Assembly (NCBI RefSeq): GCF_000374045.1
Contig: NZ_KB893329.1
Coordinates: 29,811 to 93,810, forward strand
Direction of reading: 5' to 3'
DNA from: Segetibacter koreensis DSM 18137
Lineage (GTDB): Bacteria > Bacteroidota > Bacteroidia > Chitinophagales > Chitinophagaceae
DNA length: 64,000 bases
Position numbers and translations under genes: made by a program. Below the pieces are notes generated by a model that ran no database searches, had not been told where the DNA came from, and saw only the letters and a program-made list of their open reading frames with translations. Shown piece after piece: positions 45,049 to 54,761 of this stretch (position 1 is its first letter; every line of letters starts with the position of its first letter).

Positions 45049-45987
45049 ATGGAAGACAATGGACCATCTGTCAATCATCATTCGTCGCCTTATCACGTGC
45101 CTGTCTTATTTCAGGAAACCATTGAAGCACTACAGGTAAAACCTGATGGAGTTTATGTTGATTGCACTTTTGGTGGGGGCGGACATAGCAGGGGAATTCT
45201 TGATAAACTGGGACCTCAGGGAAAGTTAATTGCTTTTGACCAGGATGCCGATGCCGCCAGGAATATTCCCGGCGATGATAGAGTGTTGTTTGTTCCGAAT
45301 AACTTTCGGCATATTCAACGCTTTCTGCGTTTCAACGGGTATCCGCAGGTAGACGGCCTTCTTGCTGATTTAGGTGTAAGTAGTCACCAGTTTGATGAAG
45401 CTGAACGAGGATTCTCAACCCGCTTTGAAGGTCCTTTAGACATGCGGATGGATCAGCGACAGGAAAATACTGCTTCAGATATTCTCAAAAAATACTCGGA
45501 GCAGCAACTGCACAAATTGTTTGAGCAATACGGTGAAGTAACAAATTCGAAGACGCTTGCAAAACAAATAGTTCAGCAACGAAACAATAACCCTTTACAA
45601 ACAATTGCGCAGCTAAAAGCAATTATAAGCCCGGTGGTTAAAGGAAATCCAAACAAGTATTTAGCACAGGTTTTCCAGGCATTGAGAATTGAAGTAAATG
45701 ACGAAATGGGGGCGTTGAAAGAAATGTTGCAGCAGGTTCCGGCTGTTTTAAAACCGGGTGGACGCGCCGCTATTATTACGTTTCATTCAATTGAAGACAG
45801 GTTGGTAAAAAACTTCTTTAAAAACGGAACTTTTGATGAGCAGAACGATAATCCTTTGTTGCCGGTCGAGCAAAAAAATGATTTAAAGATAATTACGAAA
45901 AAACCGATTATAGCGGGAGACGAAGAGATCAGGAGAAACCCGAGAAGCAGAAGTGCCAAGTTGAGGGTAGCCGAGAGGAAGCAGTAG
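45049..45987 (+). CDS. rsmH: 16S rRNA (cytosine(1402)-N(4))-methyltransferase
   Basis: A 312-residue SAM enzyme. Y-H-V-P-V-L-F-Q-E-T opens the fold, V-D-C-T-F-G-G-G-G-H-S-R at 38-49 is the SAM loop. L-L-A-D-L-G-V-S-S-H-Q-F-D and A-L-R-I-E-V-N-D-E are family signatures. The end has I-T-F-H-S-I-E-D-R and R-S-A-K-L-R. It is the second gene of the dcw cluster, 9 bp after mraZ. A 337-bp gap with an inverted repeat pair separates it from ftsL. Confidence 0.96.
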   Translation: MEDNGPSVNHHSSPYHVPVLFQETIEALQVKPDGVYVDCTFGGGGHSRGILDKLGPQGKLIAFDQDADAARNIPGDDRVLFVPNNFRHIQRFLRFNGYPQVDGLLADLGVSSHQFDEAERGFSTRFEGPLDMRMDQRQENTASDILKKYSEQQLHKLFEQYGEVTNSKTLAKQIVQQRNNNPLQTIAQLKAIISPVVKGNPNKYLAQVFQALRIEVNDEMGALKEMLQQVPAVLKPGGRAAIITFHSIEDRLVKNFFKNGTFDEQNDNPLLPVEQKNDLKIITKKPIIAGDEEIRRNPRSRSAKLRVAERKQ

Positions 45988-46119
45988 CAGTCAGAAGAAA
46001 GTAATTAACATTTTTGGCTTGTAGCTTGAGGCTTTTATTATAAGAGTTACAAATTAAAAATAAAACAGGCTCAGTTTAACAGGCAGGAGATTGTTTTAGT
46101 ACAGGCTCGTAAATGAAGA

Positions 46120-46243
46120 TTAAGCATTGTTGCGTCGCACACCTAAACAATTAATAACAAGAGTTAGCATATAAGCAAAAGAAAGGAAAAGGCGCATAGA
46201 ATTACTAAAAGATAAACGGAGTGCGACGCAACGATGCCTAATA
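46120..46243. repeat. Dispersed repeat, copy 3: inverted pair (REPIN-like)
   Basis: The left arm at 46120-46141 and the right arm at 46222-46243 are inverted 22-base copies differing at two positions, separated by 80 bp. The right arm contains GTGCGACGCAACGATG, the core shared with the other copies. A tail-like GCTGGTAATAAAAAATC lies beyond it (46257-46273). The pair occupies the 337-bp gap between rsmH and ftsL, which holds no gene that I can support. Confidence 0.75.
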
Positions 46244-46324
46244 AAAGAACGAAGTGCTGGTAATAAAAAATCAATTGTGTAAGTTTTAGCTGAGATCTAA
46301 ATAGAAATCATCGTAAGATTAGGA

Positions 46325-46678
46325 ATGGCAGAAGAAAATAACATAAGAAAAAAAGGTTCAAGGGTACGTGCTGTAGGTAGCTTGTTAAGCTATAGATGGA
46401 TACTTAGGAACATTAGGTTTTTTCTGTTTCTCGCTGTTTTAGCAGTTGTATATATTGCTAACGGTCATATGTCTGATAACCGGATAAGAAAAATTAACGA
46501 TACCAGTAGAAGATTAAAGGACCTGCAATACGAATACAAGACTTTGAAGAGTGAGATGATGTTTAAGAGCCGGGAAAGCGAAATGGTAAAAGCTGCTGCA
46601 CCACTTGGGTTGGTTATGGACACCACAGCGCCTTACAAAATAAAATTGATAAGCAGAAAACCAAAAGAAGAAAATTAA
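46325..46678 (+). CDS. ftsL: FtsL-like cell division protein
   Basis: A 117-residue single-pass protein: a basic cytoplasmic N-terminus (I-R-K-K-G-S-R-V-R), one helix (about residues 31-46), then a coiled-coil stretch (N-D-T-S-R-R-L-K-D-L-Q-Y-E-Y-K-T-L-K-S-E) and E-M-V-K-A-A-A-P-L-G-L. Sequence similarity among FtsL proteins is low. The call rests on topology and on position between rsmH and ftsI, where ftsL belongs. It would help assemble FtsI and FtsW at the septum. Confidence 0.85.
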   Translation: MAEENNIRKKGSRVRAVGSLLSYRWILRNIRFFLFLAVLAVVYIANGHMSDNRIRKINDTSRRLKDLQYEYKTLKSEMMFKSRESEMVKAAAPLGLVMDTTAPYKIKLISRKPKEEN

Positions 46679-46715
46679 AAAAGGCTCAAAACTTTTTTTA
46701 AACCGATAGTAAATA

Positions 46716-48818
46716 GTGGATGTAAAAAAAGACATATTGTGGAGAGTGTACGTGGGATTTATTCTCATGGCTATAGTTGGCACCTGCATATTAGGAAAGG
46801 CGGTGTATATACAACAAGTGCAGGGAGCCTATTGGAGGGGAATGAGCGATAGTCTTCACCAGCGGATTGTGTCATTAGATGCAGAAAGAGGAACCATTTA
46901 TAGTGAAGATGGCAGTATGTTAAGTACAAGCATACCACAATATGATATTTATATAGATTTTATGGCTGATGGATTGAGAGAGAAGAGAGGAAAAAGATTT
47001 AAGGAAAATATCGATTCATTGAGTATTTGTCTTGCAGATCTTTTTAAAGATAAAACTAGCGGGCAATATAAGTATGAATTGCAAACAGGTTTTCGTGAAA
47101 AAGAGAGATATTTTTTATTGAGAAAGAAGTTGTCGTTTAAACAGTATCAGCAGCTACGAACATTTCCGCTTGTACGGCTTGGAAGAAACAAAAGTGGTTT
47201 TATTGCGGATAAAAAGATAATAAGGTTAAATCCATATAAAACGCTGGCATATCGTACGATTGGTTTATTAAGGGATAGCAATAAGGTGGGACTTGAGCTT
47301 ACCTACGATAAGTATTTACAAGGCACTGCGGGCAAGAGGTTGGTACGTTTTATTGCTGGCGGCGCTAGTGTACCGGTAGATGATTATGAAGTGGAAGCCG
47401 AAAACGGGAAAGACGTGATAACAACACTTGACGTTAATATACAGGATGTGACTGAAAATGCGCTGATGAAAATGATGATGAAAAATGAGGCAGAACATGG
47501 TTGCGCTATTGTGATGGAAGTAAAATCCGGTAAGATTAAAGCCATTGCCAATCTTGGACATGGCAGAGACAGCACTTACTGGGAAGATTATAATTACGCA
47601 ATAACACCGACAGAGCCGGGTTCTACTTTTAAGCTTGCAACCATGCTTTCATTGCTTGAGGACAAAAAAATAACATTAAATAGTATTGTTGATTTAGAAG
47701 GTGGTACCTGGAAGGTGTATGGCCGTAAGGTATATGACGCTGAAAAGCATGGTCTTTATAAGGTGACGGTTAAACAGGCTTTTGAGCATAGCAGTAATGT
47801 GGGTATGGCTAAGTTGGCATGGATGAATTATTCAAACAATCCTAGTCTATTTGTTAATCATATCAAGAAATTGAGACTTGATACATTGACAGGAATAGAC
47901 CTGAACGGAGAGATAAAGCCGTCGGTATATACTCCTAAAAGCAGGCATTGGAGCAATACAACGTTGCCCTGGATGGCGTTTGGATATAACCTTACGGTAA
48001 GTCCTTTACAAATACTGACCCTGTATAATGCTGTTGCCAATAATGGTAAAATGATGAAACCTTATCTAGTAAATGAAATAAGAGAAGATGGAAGACCGAT
48101 CCAGCAGTTTGCACCTTTTGTTTTAAAGGATAGTATTTGCAGCCAAAATACCGTACAAAAGCTTAAAGAATGCCTCGAAGGAGTTGTTCTTGAAGGTACA
48201 GGAAAAGGGCTTAAAAGCAACTATTACTCTATAGCAGGAAAAACAGGAACGGCTCTTGTCGCAAATGGTAATCGCGGGTATGCAGACAAGATTTATCAAT
48301 CAACATTTGTTGGGTACTTTCCCGCTAATAACCCCCAATACACCATAATAGTTACTATTAAGAATAAGCCTCATGCAGCAAATTTCTTTGGAGCTTCTGT
48401 GGCAGGACCTGTTTTTAAAGAAATTTCAGACCAGATTTATAATTTAAAAGTGAATCAAAATCAGAACGTTATCGATGGTTTTGTAAAAGAGGACAGCAGT
48501 TGGTATAGTTACGCAGGATATACAAAAGATATAAATAAAGTAGCAGAACAATTACAGATAGGTATAGCTAAAGCTGATACAAAAGGTAATTATAGCAGGT
48601 TATATAAACAAGGTGCAGATACAATGATGTCAAGCCAGGTCATCAGTATGAAAAAGATGCCTGTGCTGTCAGGTATGGGGTTAAAAGATGCCGTATATCT
48701 ATGTGAAAACCTGGGATTGAAGGTAGCAGTTAAAGGCAGGGGAAAAGTTGCTGTACAATCAATAACAGCGGGGGAAAATATAACAAAAGGCCAGGTGGTA
48801 AGTATACAATTAAATTAA
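46716..48818 (+). CDS. ftsI: Division-specific penicillin-binding protein with PASTA domain
   Basis: A 700-residue class B transpeptidase, with a GTG start at 46716 (M-D-V-K-K-D-I-L-W-R-V-Y), which gives the expected short cytoplasmic tail before the helix at about 11-30. The dimerisation domain is followed by the transpeptidase motifs S-T-F-K (303-306), S-S-N (359-361) and K-T-G (509-511). A C-terminal PASTA domain (about 635-700) is seen, unlike E. coli FtsI. It cross-links septal peptidoglycan with FtsW. It lies 37 bp after ftsL; murE follows after 47 bp. Confidence 0.94.
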   Translation: MDVKKDILWRVYVGFILMAIVGTCILGKAVYIQQVQGAYWRGMSDSLHQRIVSLDAERGTIYSEDGSMLSTSIPQYDIYIDFMADGLREKRGKRFKENIDSLSICLADLFKDKTSGQYKYELQTGFREKERYFLLRKKLSFKQYQQLRTFPLVRLGRNKSGFIADKKIIRLNPYKTLAYRTIGLLRDSNKVGLELTYDKYLQGTAGKRLVRFIAGGASVPVDDYEVEAENGKDVITTLDVNIQDVTENALMKMMMKNEAEHGCAIVMEVKSGKIKAIANLGHGRDSTYWEDYNYAITPTEPGSTFKLATMLSLLEDKKITLNSIVDLEGGTWKVYGRKVYDAEKHGLYKVTVKQAFEHSSNVGMAKLAWMNYSNNPSLFVNHIKKLRLDTLTGIDLNGEIKPSVYTPKSRHWSNTTLPWMAFGYNLTVSPLQILTLYNAVANNGKMMKPYLVNEIREDGRPIQQFAPFVLKDSICSQNTVQKLKECLEGVVLEGTGKGLKSNYYSIAGKTGTALVANGNRGYADKIYQSTFVGYFPANNPQYTIIVTIKNKPHAANFFGASVAGPVFKEISDQIYNLKVNQNQNVIDGFVKEDSSWYSYAGYTKDINKVAEQLQIGIAKADTKGNYSRLYKQGADTMMSSQVISMKKMPVLSGMGLKDAVYLCENLGLKVAVKGRGKVAVQSITAGENITKGQVVSIQLN

Positions 48819-48865
48819 AATTTCGTTCGCTCTTGCTAAATGACGAGAGGAGACAAGTAAGGATT

Positions 48866-50329
48866 ATGGCAAAACTTCAGGACATATTATATAACGTTCA
48901 TCTACAGGCAGTAACAGGTGCAACTAATCTGGATGTAAAAGATATACAGATAGATAGCCGCAAGGTTACCGAAAATTCTGTGTTTGTTGCTATAAAAGGT
49001 TCTGTAAGCGATGGCCATAATTTTATAACTACGGCTATCAGTAAAGGTGCAAAAGTTATTGTTTGTGAAGTAATGCCAACATTGGTCGCCGAAGGAGTTA
49101 CCTATTTGCAGGTTGAGAATTCACAGGAAGCTGTTGCTCATATGGCTCATCATTATTATAATGAGCCATCTACAAAATTAAAGCTTGTCGGAGTAACAGG
49201 AACAAACGGAAAAACAACTATTGCAACACTTTTATATAAACTTTTTTCGCAACTAGGATATAAATGCGGATTGATTAGCACTGTTCAAAACCACGTTGGT
49301 AAGATTGCTATTGCATCAACACATACCACACCAGATGCTATTAGTCTGCAATCATTGTTAAATGATATGGTGCAGGCTGGCTGCACACATGTTTTTATGG
49401 AAGTGAGCAGCCATGCTATTCACCAACATCGTACTACGGGCCTTGATTTTGTTGGGGGACTGTTTAGTAATATTACCCATGACCATCTCGATTATCATAA
49501 AACTTTCGATGAATACATTTCGGTTAAAAAGAAGTTTTTTGACAATCTTACTTCTTCTGCCTTTGCTATATCAAACCTGGATGATAAGAGGGGGCAGGTA
49601 ATGTTGCAGAATTCGGCTGCTAAAAAGTATTACTACAGCCTTACCACAATGGCGGAATTTAAAGGAAAAATTCTCGAAAATAGTCTTACCGGCCTTGTGA
49701 TGACTGTTAATGATAAAGAAGTTCATTTCAGGTTAATAGGAGAGTTCAATGCATATAATATACTTGCTGTATATGGTGCGGCAATTTGTTTAGGTGAGAA
49801 TAGTGATGAAGTGCTTACTACCCTTAGTATGCTTACCGGCGCAGAAGGAAGATTTGATTACCTGGTAAGCACATCAAAAATAATAGGTATTGTAGATTAT
49901 GCACACACGCCCGATGCTTTGGAAAATGTTTTAAACACTATAAAAAGATTACGTAAAGGAAATGAGCAGGTAATTACAATAGTTGGTTGTGGCGGCGACA
50001 GGGATAAAACAAAAAGGCCAATAATGGCAGAGATTGCCTGTGTCTTAAGCGACAGGGCTATTCTTACAAGTGATAATCCACGGAGTGAAGACCCTCTGGA
50101 AATATTGAAAGATATGGAAGCAGGCCTCGGAAGTGCTTCAAAAAGAAAGTATGTGGCTATTGCAGACAGAAAAGAAGCTATTAAAATGGCGGTAAGTATG
50201 GCTAAGCCTTTTGACATAATACTGATTGCAGGTAAAGGACACGAAAAGTACCAGGAGATTAAAGGAGTAAAACATCCTTTTGATGATAAAGAAGTACTGA
50301 ATGAAATGCTTGAATTGTTTGAAAAATAG
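48866..50329 (+). CDS. murE: UDP-MurNAc-tripeptide synthetase (meso-DAP adding)
   Basis: A 487-residue Mur ligase, started at ATG 48866; an upstream TTG would add 11 residues. The ATP loop reads G-V-T-G-T-N-G-K-T-T near residue 110. F-M-E-V-S-S-H-A, N-I-T-H-D-H-L-D-Y-H and I-V-G-C-G-G-D-R-D follow. D-N-P-R at 403-406 is the motif of meso-diaminopimelate-specific MurE, so a DAP-type peptidoglycan is predicted. It sits between ftsI and mraY. No murF lies in the cluster. Confidence 0.95.
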   Translation: MAKLQDILYNVHLQAVTGATNLDVKDIQIDSRKVTENSVFVAIKGSVSDGHNFITTAISKGAKVIVCEVMPTLVAEGVTYLQVENSQEAVAHMAHHYYNEPSTKLKLVGVTGTNGKTTIATLLYKLFSQLGYKCGLISTVQNHVGKIAIASTHTTPDAISLQSLLNDMVQAGCTHVFMEVSSHAIHQHRTTGLDFVGGLFSNITHDHLDYHKTFDEYISVKKKFFDNLTSSAFAISNLDDKRGQVMLQNSAAKKYYYSLTTMAEFKGKILENSLTGLVMTVNDKEVHFRLIGEFNAYNILAVYGAAICLGENSDEVLTTLSMLTGAEGRFDYLVSTSKIIGIVDYAHTPDALENVLNTIKRLRKGNEQVITIVGCGGDRDKTKRPIMAEIACVLSDRAILTSDNPRSEDPLEILKDMEAGLGSASKRKYVAIADRKEAIKMAVSMAKPFDIILIAGKGHEKYQEIKGVKHPFDDKEVLNEMLELFEK

Positions 50330-50417
50330 TTTGAATAAGTGAAGAGTGTTCGGGGGCCATTAGGGAAAAGGTTTTTGGGATAAATGTCTCTTTAAGGATC
50401 GAGGTTAAAAAAATTAT

Positions 50418-51731
50418 ATGCTGTATTACATCTATGAATGGCTGACAAGAGAAGGGATAAGGTTCCCGGGAAGAGCGCTGTTTCAGTTCATCACTTTCCG
50501 TATGTTGCTTGCTGTTCTGTTGTCATTGGTGATTACTACAGTATATGGTAAAAGGCTTATAAGATTATTACTTAAAAAACAAGTTGGTGAAACGGTAAGA
50601 GACCTGGGGCTGGCCGGTGAGCAACAAAAACATGGAACACCAACAATGGGAGGTATCATTATACTGCTTGCCATTGTTATCCCCACTTTATTGTTTGCCA
50701 ATTTAGATAAAGTATATGTAAGACTGATGGTTTTAAGCACCGTCTGGTTAGGAATAATCGGATTTATAGACGACTATCTAAAGCTAAAGGCGAAACGTAT
50801 AGCAAAAGAGAAAGGCATTGATTATAAAAAGACAGACAGTGACGGTCTAGCCGGAAAGTTTAAAGTGTTTGGGCAGGTTGTTTTAGGAATAATAGTAGGA
50901 GCAACTTTATATTTTAATCAAAGTGTAACAGTGGAAAGAGAAGTAATTTCTCAAAGACCGGCTACTGCTACAAAAGACAGTATTGTGCAGAGAGGGGAGA
51001 AATTAGTGGGAGATACCGTAAGAGTGTTTGAGGGAAAGTCTCACCGATATGTAAGGGTGAAAACACCTATTACAACCATTCCTTTTATTAAAACGCATGA
51101 ATTTAATTATTCAAAATTGTTGCCTGAAGCATTGCAACCTTTTACATGGGTTTTGTATATACTTATTGTAATATTCATTATTACGGCGGTTTCAAACGGG
51201 GCAAATATAACAGATGGTTTAGATGGATTGTGTACAGGCGTCTCGGCTTTAATTGGTGTTTGCCTGGGGATATTCGCCTACGTAAGCGGCAACATCCGAT
51301 TTGCAGAATATCTGAATATAATGTACATCCCCAACCTTGGTGAGCTAAGCATTTTTATCGGAGCTTTTATAGGTGCCTGTATTGGTTTTCTCTGGTACAA
51401 TGCTTATCCCGCGCAAGTATTTATGGGTGACACCGGTAGTCTCGCGTTAGGGGGAATTATAGCAGCCCTTGCGATTATTATCCGAAAAGAGTTAATGATA
51501 CCTATTATCTGTGGAGTGTTTTTAGTTGAAAACTTAAGCGTGATCATCCAGGTTTCATATTTCAAATACACCAAAAGAAAGTATGGTGAGGGAAGAAGAA
51601 TATTTAAGATGAGTCCCCTGCATCATCATTTTCAAAAGCTTGGATATCATGAAAGTAAAATAGCAACCAGGTTTTGGATTGTAACAATATTGTTAGTGGT
51701 GTTTTCAATAATGTCATTAAAAATAAGATAG
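50418..51731 (+). CDS. mraY: Phospho-MurNAc-pentapeptide transferase
   Basis: A 437-residue inner-membrane enzyme making lipid I. Conserved blocks include H-G-T-P-T-M-G-G near the N-terminus, G-F-I-D-D-Y-L-K, N-I-T-D-G-L-D-G-L, F-M-G-D-T-G-S-L-A-L-G-G and the C-terminal S-P-L-H-H-H-F. It is about 75 residues longer than E. coli MraY because of an insertion at roughly residues 175-230, predicted to face the periplasm. murD follows after 138 bp containing a dispersed repeat. Confidence 0.95.
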   Translation: MLYYIYEWLTREGIRFPGRALFQFITFRMLLAVLLSLVITTVYGKRLIRLLLKKQVGETVRDLGLAGEQQKHGTPTMGGIIILLAIVIPTLLFANLDKVYVRLMVLSTVWLGIIGFIDDYLKLKAKRIAKEKGIDYKKTDSDGLAGKFKVFGQVVLGIIVGATLYFNQSVTVEREVISQRPATATKDSIVQRGEKLVGDTVRVFEGKSHRYVRVKTPITTIPFIKTHEFNYSKLLPEALQPFTWVLYILIVIFIITAVSNGANITDGLDGLCTGVSALIGVCLGIFAYVSGNIRFAEYLNIMYIPNLGELSIFIGAFIGACIGFLWYNAYPAQVFMGDTGSLALGGIIAALAIIIRKELMIPIICGVFLVENLSVIIQVSYFKYTKRKYGEGRRIFKMSPLHHHFQKLGYHESKIATRFWIVTILLVVFSIMSLKIR

Positions 51732-51770
51732 CGGCATGCACAATAAAGGCAAAAGAGAAATGTAAAGTAT

Positions 51771-51847
51771 GATAAAGAAAGAACAAACAGTACAAGTGTG
51801 CGACGCAACAATGATGAGAAAATACAGAGGCTGATTACCAAAAATAA
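51771..51847 (+). repeat. Dispersed intergenic repeat, copy 4
   Basis: It runs from GATAAAGAAAGAACAAACA through the core GTACAAGTGTGCGACGCAAC (51790-51809) to the tail GCTGATTACCAAAAATAA (51830-51847). It fills most of the mraY-murD gap and ends 22 bp before the murD ATG. Confidence 0.72.
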
Positions 51848-51869
51848 AAGCAACAATTTCTAAAGGCGA

Positions 51870-53255
51870 ATGAATAATAATAACGATATGCCAATAAACA
51901 TCAGCTCCCCCTTAAAAGCGGGGGGGCTGGTAATTCTTGGAGGCGGTGAAAGCGGGGTAGGTGCGGCAATACTTGCCAAGCAAAAAGGTTACGCCGTATT
52001 TCTTAGCGATGGAGGTTTGTTGCATGAAACGTATAAGAAGGAACTGGCAGATAATAATATAGAATTCGAAGAAGGCGGACACACAGAAGAAAGGATTTTA
52101 AGTGCAGATGAGATAGTGAAGAGTCCGGGAATTCCTGAAAAAAATGAATTGGTACAAAAGATCAGAAAAAAAGGGATACCGGTAATTAGTGAAATTGAAT
52201 TGGCATACAGGTATAAAGGTGATAGTAAAATTGTAGCGATTACCGGCAGCAACGGTAAAACCACAACAACTTCACTCATTTATCATATAGTAAAAGTGGC
52301 AGGACTTGATGCTGCGTTGGTAGGTAATATCGGTTACTCGTTTGCAAAACAGGTGGCAGAAAATCCTAAACCTTTATATGTTGCTGAAATAAGTTCTTTT
52401 CAATTAGATGATATTAAACAATTCAGGCCGGATATAGCGGTTTTATTAAACATTACAGAAGATCATTTAGACAGGTACGATTACAAATTTGAGAACTACA
52501 TCAACAGCAAGTTCAGGATAATTGAAAATCAAACAAACGACGATTATTTCATCTATAGTTTGGATGACGAAGTGATAACCAAAAAGCTACAAACATTAAA
52601 ACCAAATACAAACCAACTGCCATTCTCTATGAAACAGGAAGTAAAGAAAGGAGGCTACATCAAAGGAGACCAGATGATGCTAAGGATACAGGAAGAGCGC
52701 GTAAGCATGAGCATTTATGACTTTGCACTTAAGGGGAAACACAATCAATATAACACCATGGCAGCGGGTATTGCAGCATCTACGCTCGACATACGAAAGG
52801 AGAAAATAAGAGAGGCAGTAAAAACGTTTCAGGGCCTTGAACACAGAATGGAATTTGTAGCAACTGTACGTGGAGTTGACTTTTATAACGATAGTAAGGC
52901 AACTAATGTCAACAGTACCTGGTATGCTTTGGAAAGCCTGGAGAAACCCATCATATTGATACTTGGGGGAGTCGATAAGGGTAATGACTATTCATTGATT
53001 GAAGACCTCGTAAAAGAAAAAGTGAAAGCAATTGTGTGTATGGGAACGGATAACAAAAAAATTCATGGTGCTTTTGACCAGGTGGTAAAAACAATTGTTG
53101 ATACACAAAATGCAAAAGATGCAGTTGATGCGGCATTTCACTTAGGCGCAAAAGGCGATACTGTGCTACTAAGTCCAGCTTGTGCCAGTTTTGACCTTTT
53201 CAAAAATTATTCTGACAGAGGAAACCAGTTTAAAGAAGCAGTGAAAGAATTGTAG
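51870..53255 (+). CDS. murD: UDP-MurNAc-L-alanine:D-glutamate ligase
   Basis: A 461-residue Mur ligase. The Rossmann-like start V-I-L-G-G-G-E-S-G-V-G-A-A only begins near residue 21. Before it lies M-N-N-N-N-D-M-P-I-N-I followed by S-S-P-L-K-A-G-G-L, encoded by a GC-rich palindrome (51902-51929). ATP loop A-I-T-G-S-N-G-K-T-T, then A-E-I-S-S-F-Q-L, N-I-T-E-D-H-L-D-R-Y, N-D-S-K-A-T-N and the C-terminal L-S-P-A-C-A-S-F-D. Catalytic parts look intact, so the extension is probably tolerated. No better start exists after the palindrome, since the next in-frame ATG lies too far inside. Confidence 0.94.
   Translation: MNNNNDMPINISSPLKAGGLVILGGGESGVGAAILAKQKGYAVFLSDGGLLHETYKKELADNNIEFEEGGHTEERILSADEIVKSPGIPEKNELVQKIRKKGIPVISEIELAYRYKGDSKIVAITGSNGKTTTTSLIYHIVKVAGLDAALVGNIGYSFAKQVAENPKPLYVAEISSFQLDDIKQFRPDIAVLLNITEDHLDRYDYKFENYINSKFRIIENQTNDDYFIYSLDDEVITKKLQTLKPNTNQLPFSMKQEVKKGGYIKGDQMMLRIQEERVSMSIYDFALKGKHNQYNTMAAGIAASTLDIRKEKIREAVKTFQGLEHRMEFVATVRGVDFYNDSKATNVNSTWYALESLEKPIILILGGVDKGNDYSLIEDLVKEKVKAIVCMGTDNKKIHGAFDQVVKTIVDTQNAKDAVDAAFHLGAKGDTVLLSPACASFDLFKNYSDRGNQFKEAVKEL
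51902..51929 (+). repeat. In-frame GC-rich palindrome in murD
   Basis: CAGCTCCCCC (51902-51911) pairs with GGGGGGGCTG (51920-51929) over 10 bp (one G-U) around an 8-base loop. It is read as S-S-P-L-K-A-G-G-L and lies 32 bases into the gene. Confidence 0.75.
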
Positions 53256-53326
53256 AATCCGGTAACAGGTGAAAGGCGTAGGACAAAATTGTTCAAGCAT
53301 TCACCTTCTGCCATAAACTTTATAAT

Positions 53327-54679
53327 ATGGGTAAATTTTTTGATAAACCGTTTTCTGAAATGCCTTCTCAGCAAGGAATGGGTGACGGATTGTTAAGAAA
53401 AACCAAAGGCGATAAATATATCTGGGGCATAGTTATACTGCTTGCAATTACATCGTTGCTTGTGGTTTACAGTGCTACAGGTTCATTGGCCTACAAAATG
53501 TATAAAGGCAATACGGAAGTATATCTTTTTAAGCAGTTTGCATTTATATCAATAGGTGTTATTCTCATACATTTCGCGCATAGAATTAACTACACCTTAT
53601 ATTCGAGACTGGCATTATACCTGTTTCTTGCTGCAATACCCTTAATGATCTTTACATACTTTTTTGGGGCAACCATTAACGATGGAAGCCGATGGATCAA
53701 ACTACCTATTATAAACCTGACTTTCCAGACAAGCGACCTTGCCAAACTCGGATTGTTTATGTATCTAAGTAGGCAGCTAAGTCGCAAACAGGAAGTGATT
53801 AAAGACTTAAAACAGGGATTTCTACCCATAATTATTCCTATTGGAATTATTTGTGCTTTAATTGCCCCTGCCAATTTATCCACCGCATTATTGACCGGGT
53901 TTACCGGTATGCTGTTAATGTTTATAGGTCGGGCCCAGGTAAAGCATTTATTAGCCACTATCGGCATCGCCCTCATTCCGGTGCTTATTTTAGTAGCGAT
54001 AGCGGCAGGAACGTATGATGCAAATTCAGAAAAGCACACTAGTAAAAATGAAACGATAACTGAGCTGAAATCTCATGGGCGTATTGGTACGTGGATAAAA
54101 AGGGTTCAGGACTTTATGTATGCGGATGCAACCGAAACACCCTACCAGGTGCAACAGGCTAAAATAGCTATAGCAAAAGGAGGAATCATCGGGGTAGGGC
54201 CGGGTAACAGTGAAGCGAAAAACTTCTTGCCTCACCCTTATTCGGATATGATTTACGCGGTAATATTGGAAGAGTATGGGCTTGTCGGAGGAGGTATTAT
54301 TATTTTTATTTACCTCGTTTTTTTATTAAGATGTATAAGAATTTTTCGACGTTGTCCTTTTGCTTTCGGAGCCTTTCTTGCATTAGGGCTCAGTTTTACC
54401 CTTGTTATACAAGCTATGGCAAACATGGCAGTAGCAGTTAATCTTGTTCCGGTAACAGGTGTAACCCTACCATTGGTAAGTATGGGCGGAAGCTCTTATT
54501 TATTTACCTGCGCTTCTATTGGAATTATTTTAAGTGTAGCGCGAAATGTAGAACAGTTAGAAGGTAAGGCAGATCCGGTAAATGCCGTAGGGGCATCTTC
54601 AGAGGTCGCAGATAAAGAGGAAGAAACAATAAAAAAGAGGAAAGTTGAAAAAGAGCCGGAAGAAGAAGTTGTGGCTTAA
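53327..54679 (+). CDS. ftsW: Septal peptidoglycan polymerase FtsW
   Basis: A 450-residue SEDS-family protein with about ten helices. V-Y-S-A-T-G-S-L-A in the first helix, N-D-G-S-R-W-I-K-L, Q-T-S-D-L-A-K-L, the large periplasmic loop (about residues 225-300) and V-T-G-V-T-L-P-L-V-S-M-G-G-S-S identify the family. The tail after residue 405 is strongly charged (E-E-E-T-I-K-K-R-K-V-E-K-E-P-E-E-E). Position in the dcw cluster favours FtsW over RodA. It polymerises septal glycan with FtsI. Confidence 0.94.
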   Translation: MGKFFDKPFSEMPSQQGMGDGLLRKTKGDKYIWGIVILLAITSLLVVYSATGSLAYKMYKGNTEVYLFKQFAFISIGVILIHFAHRINYTLYSRLALYLFLAAIPLMIFTYFFGATINDGSRWIKLPIINLTFQTSDLAKLGLFMYLSRQLSRKQEVIKDLKQGFLPIIIPIGIICALIAPANLSTALLTGFTGMLLMFIGRAQVKHLLATIGIALIPVLILVAIAAGTYDANSEKHTSKNETITELKSHGRIGTWIKRVQDFMYADATETPYQVQQAKIAIAKGGIIGVGPGNSEAKNFLPHPYSDMIYAVILEEYGLVGGGIIIFIYLVFLLRCIRIFRRCPFAFGAFLALGLSFTLVIQAMANMAVAVNLVPVTGVTLPLVSMGGSSYLFTCASIGIILSVARNVEQLEGKADPVNAVGASSEVADKEEETIKKRKVEKEPEEEVVA

Positions 54680-54761
54680 GAGAGAGGATAAAAGTTAGAA
54701 ATCGTAAAATTGATTTCGGACGAGAGAATTATAATTTAAAATATTCGTGACAGTTAGTTTG

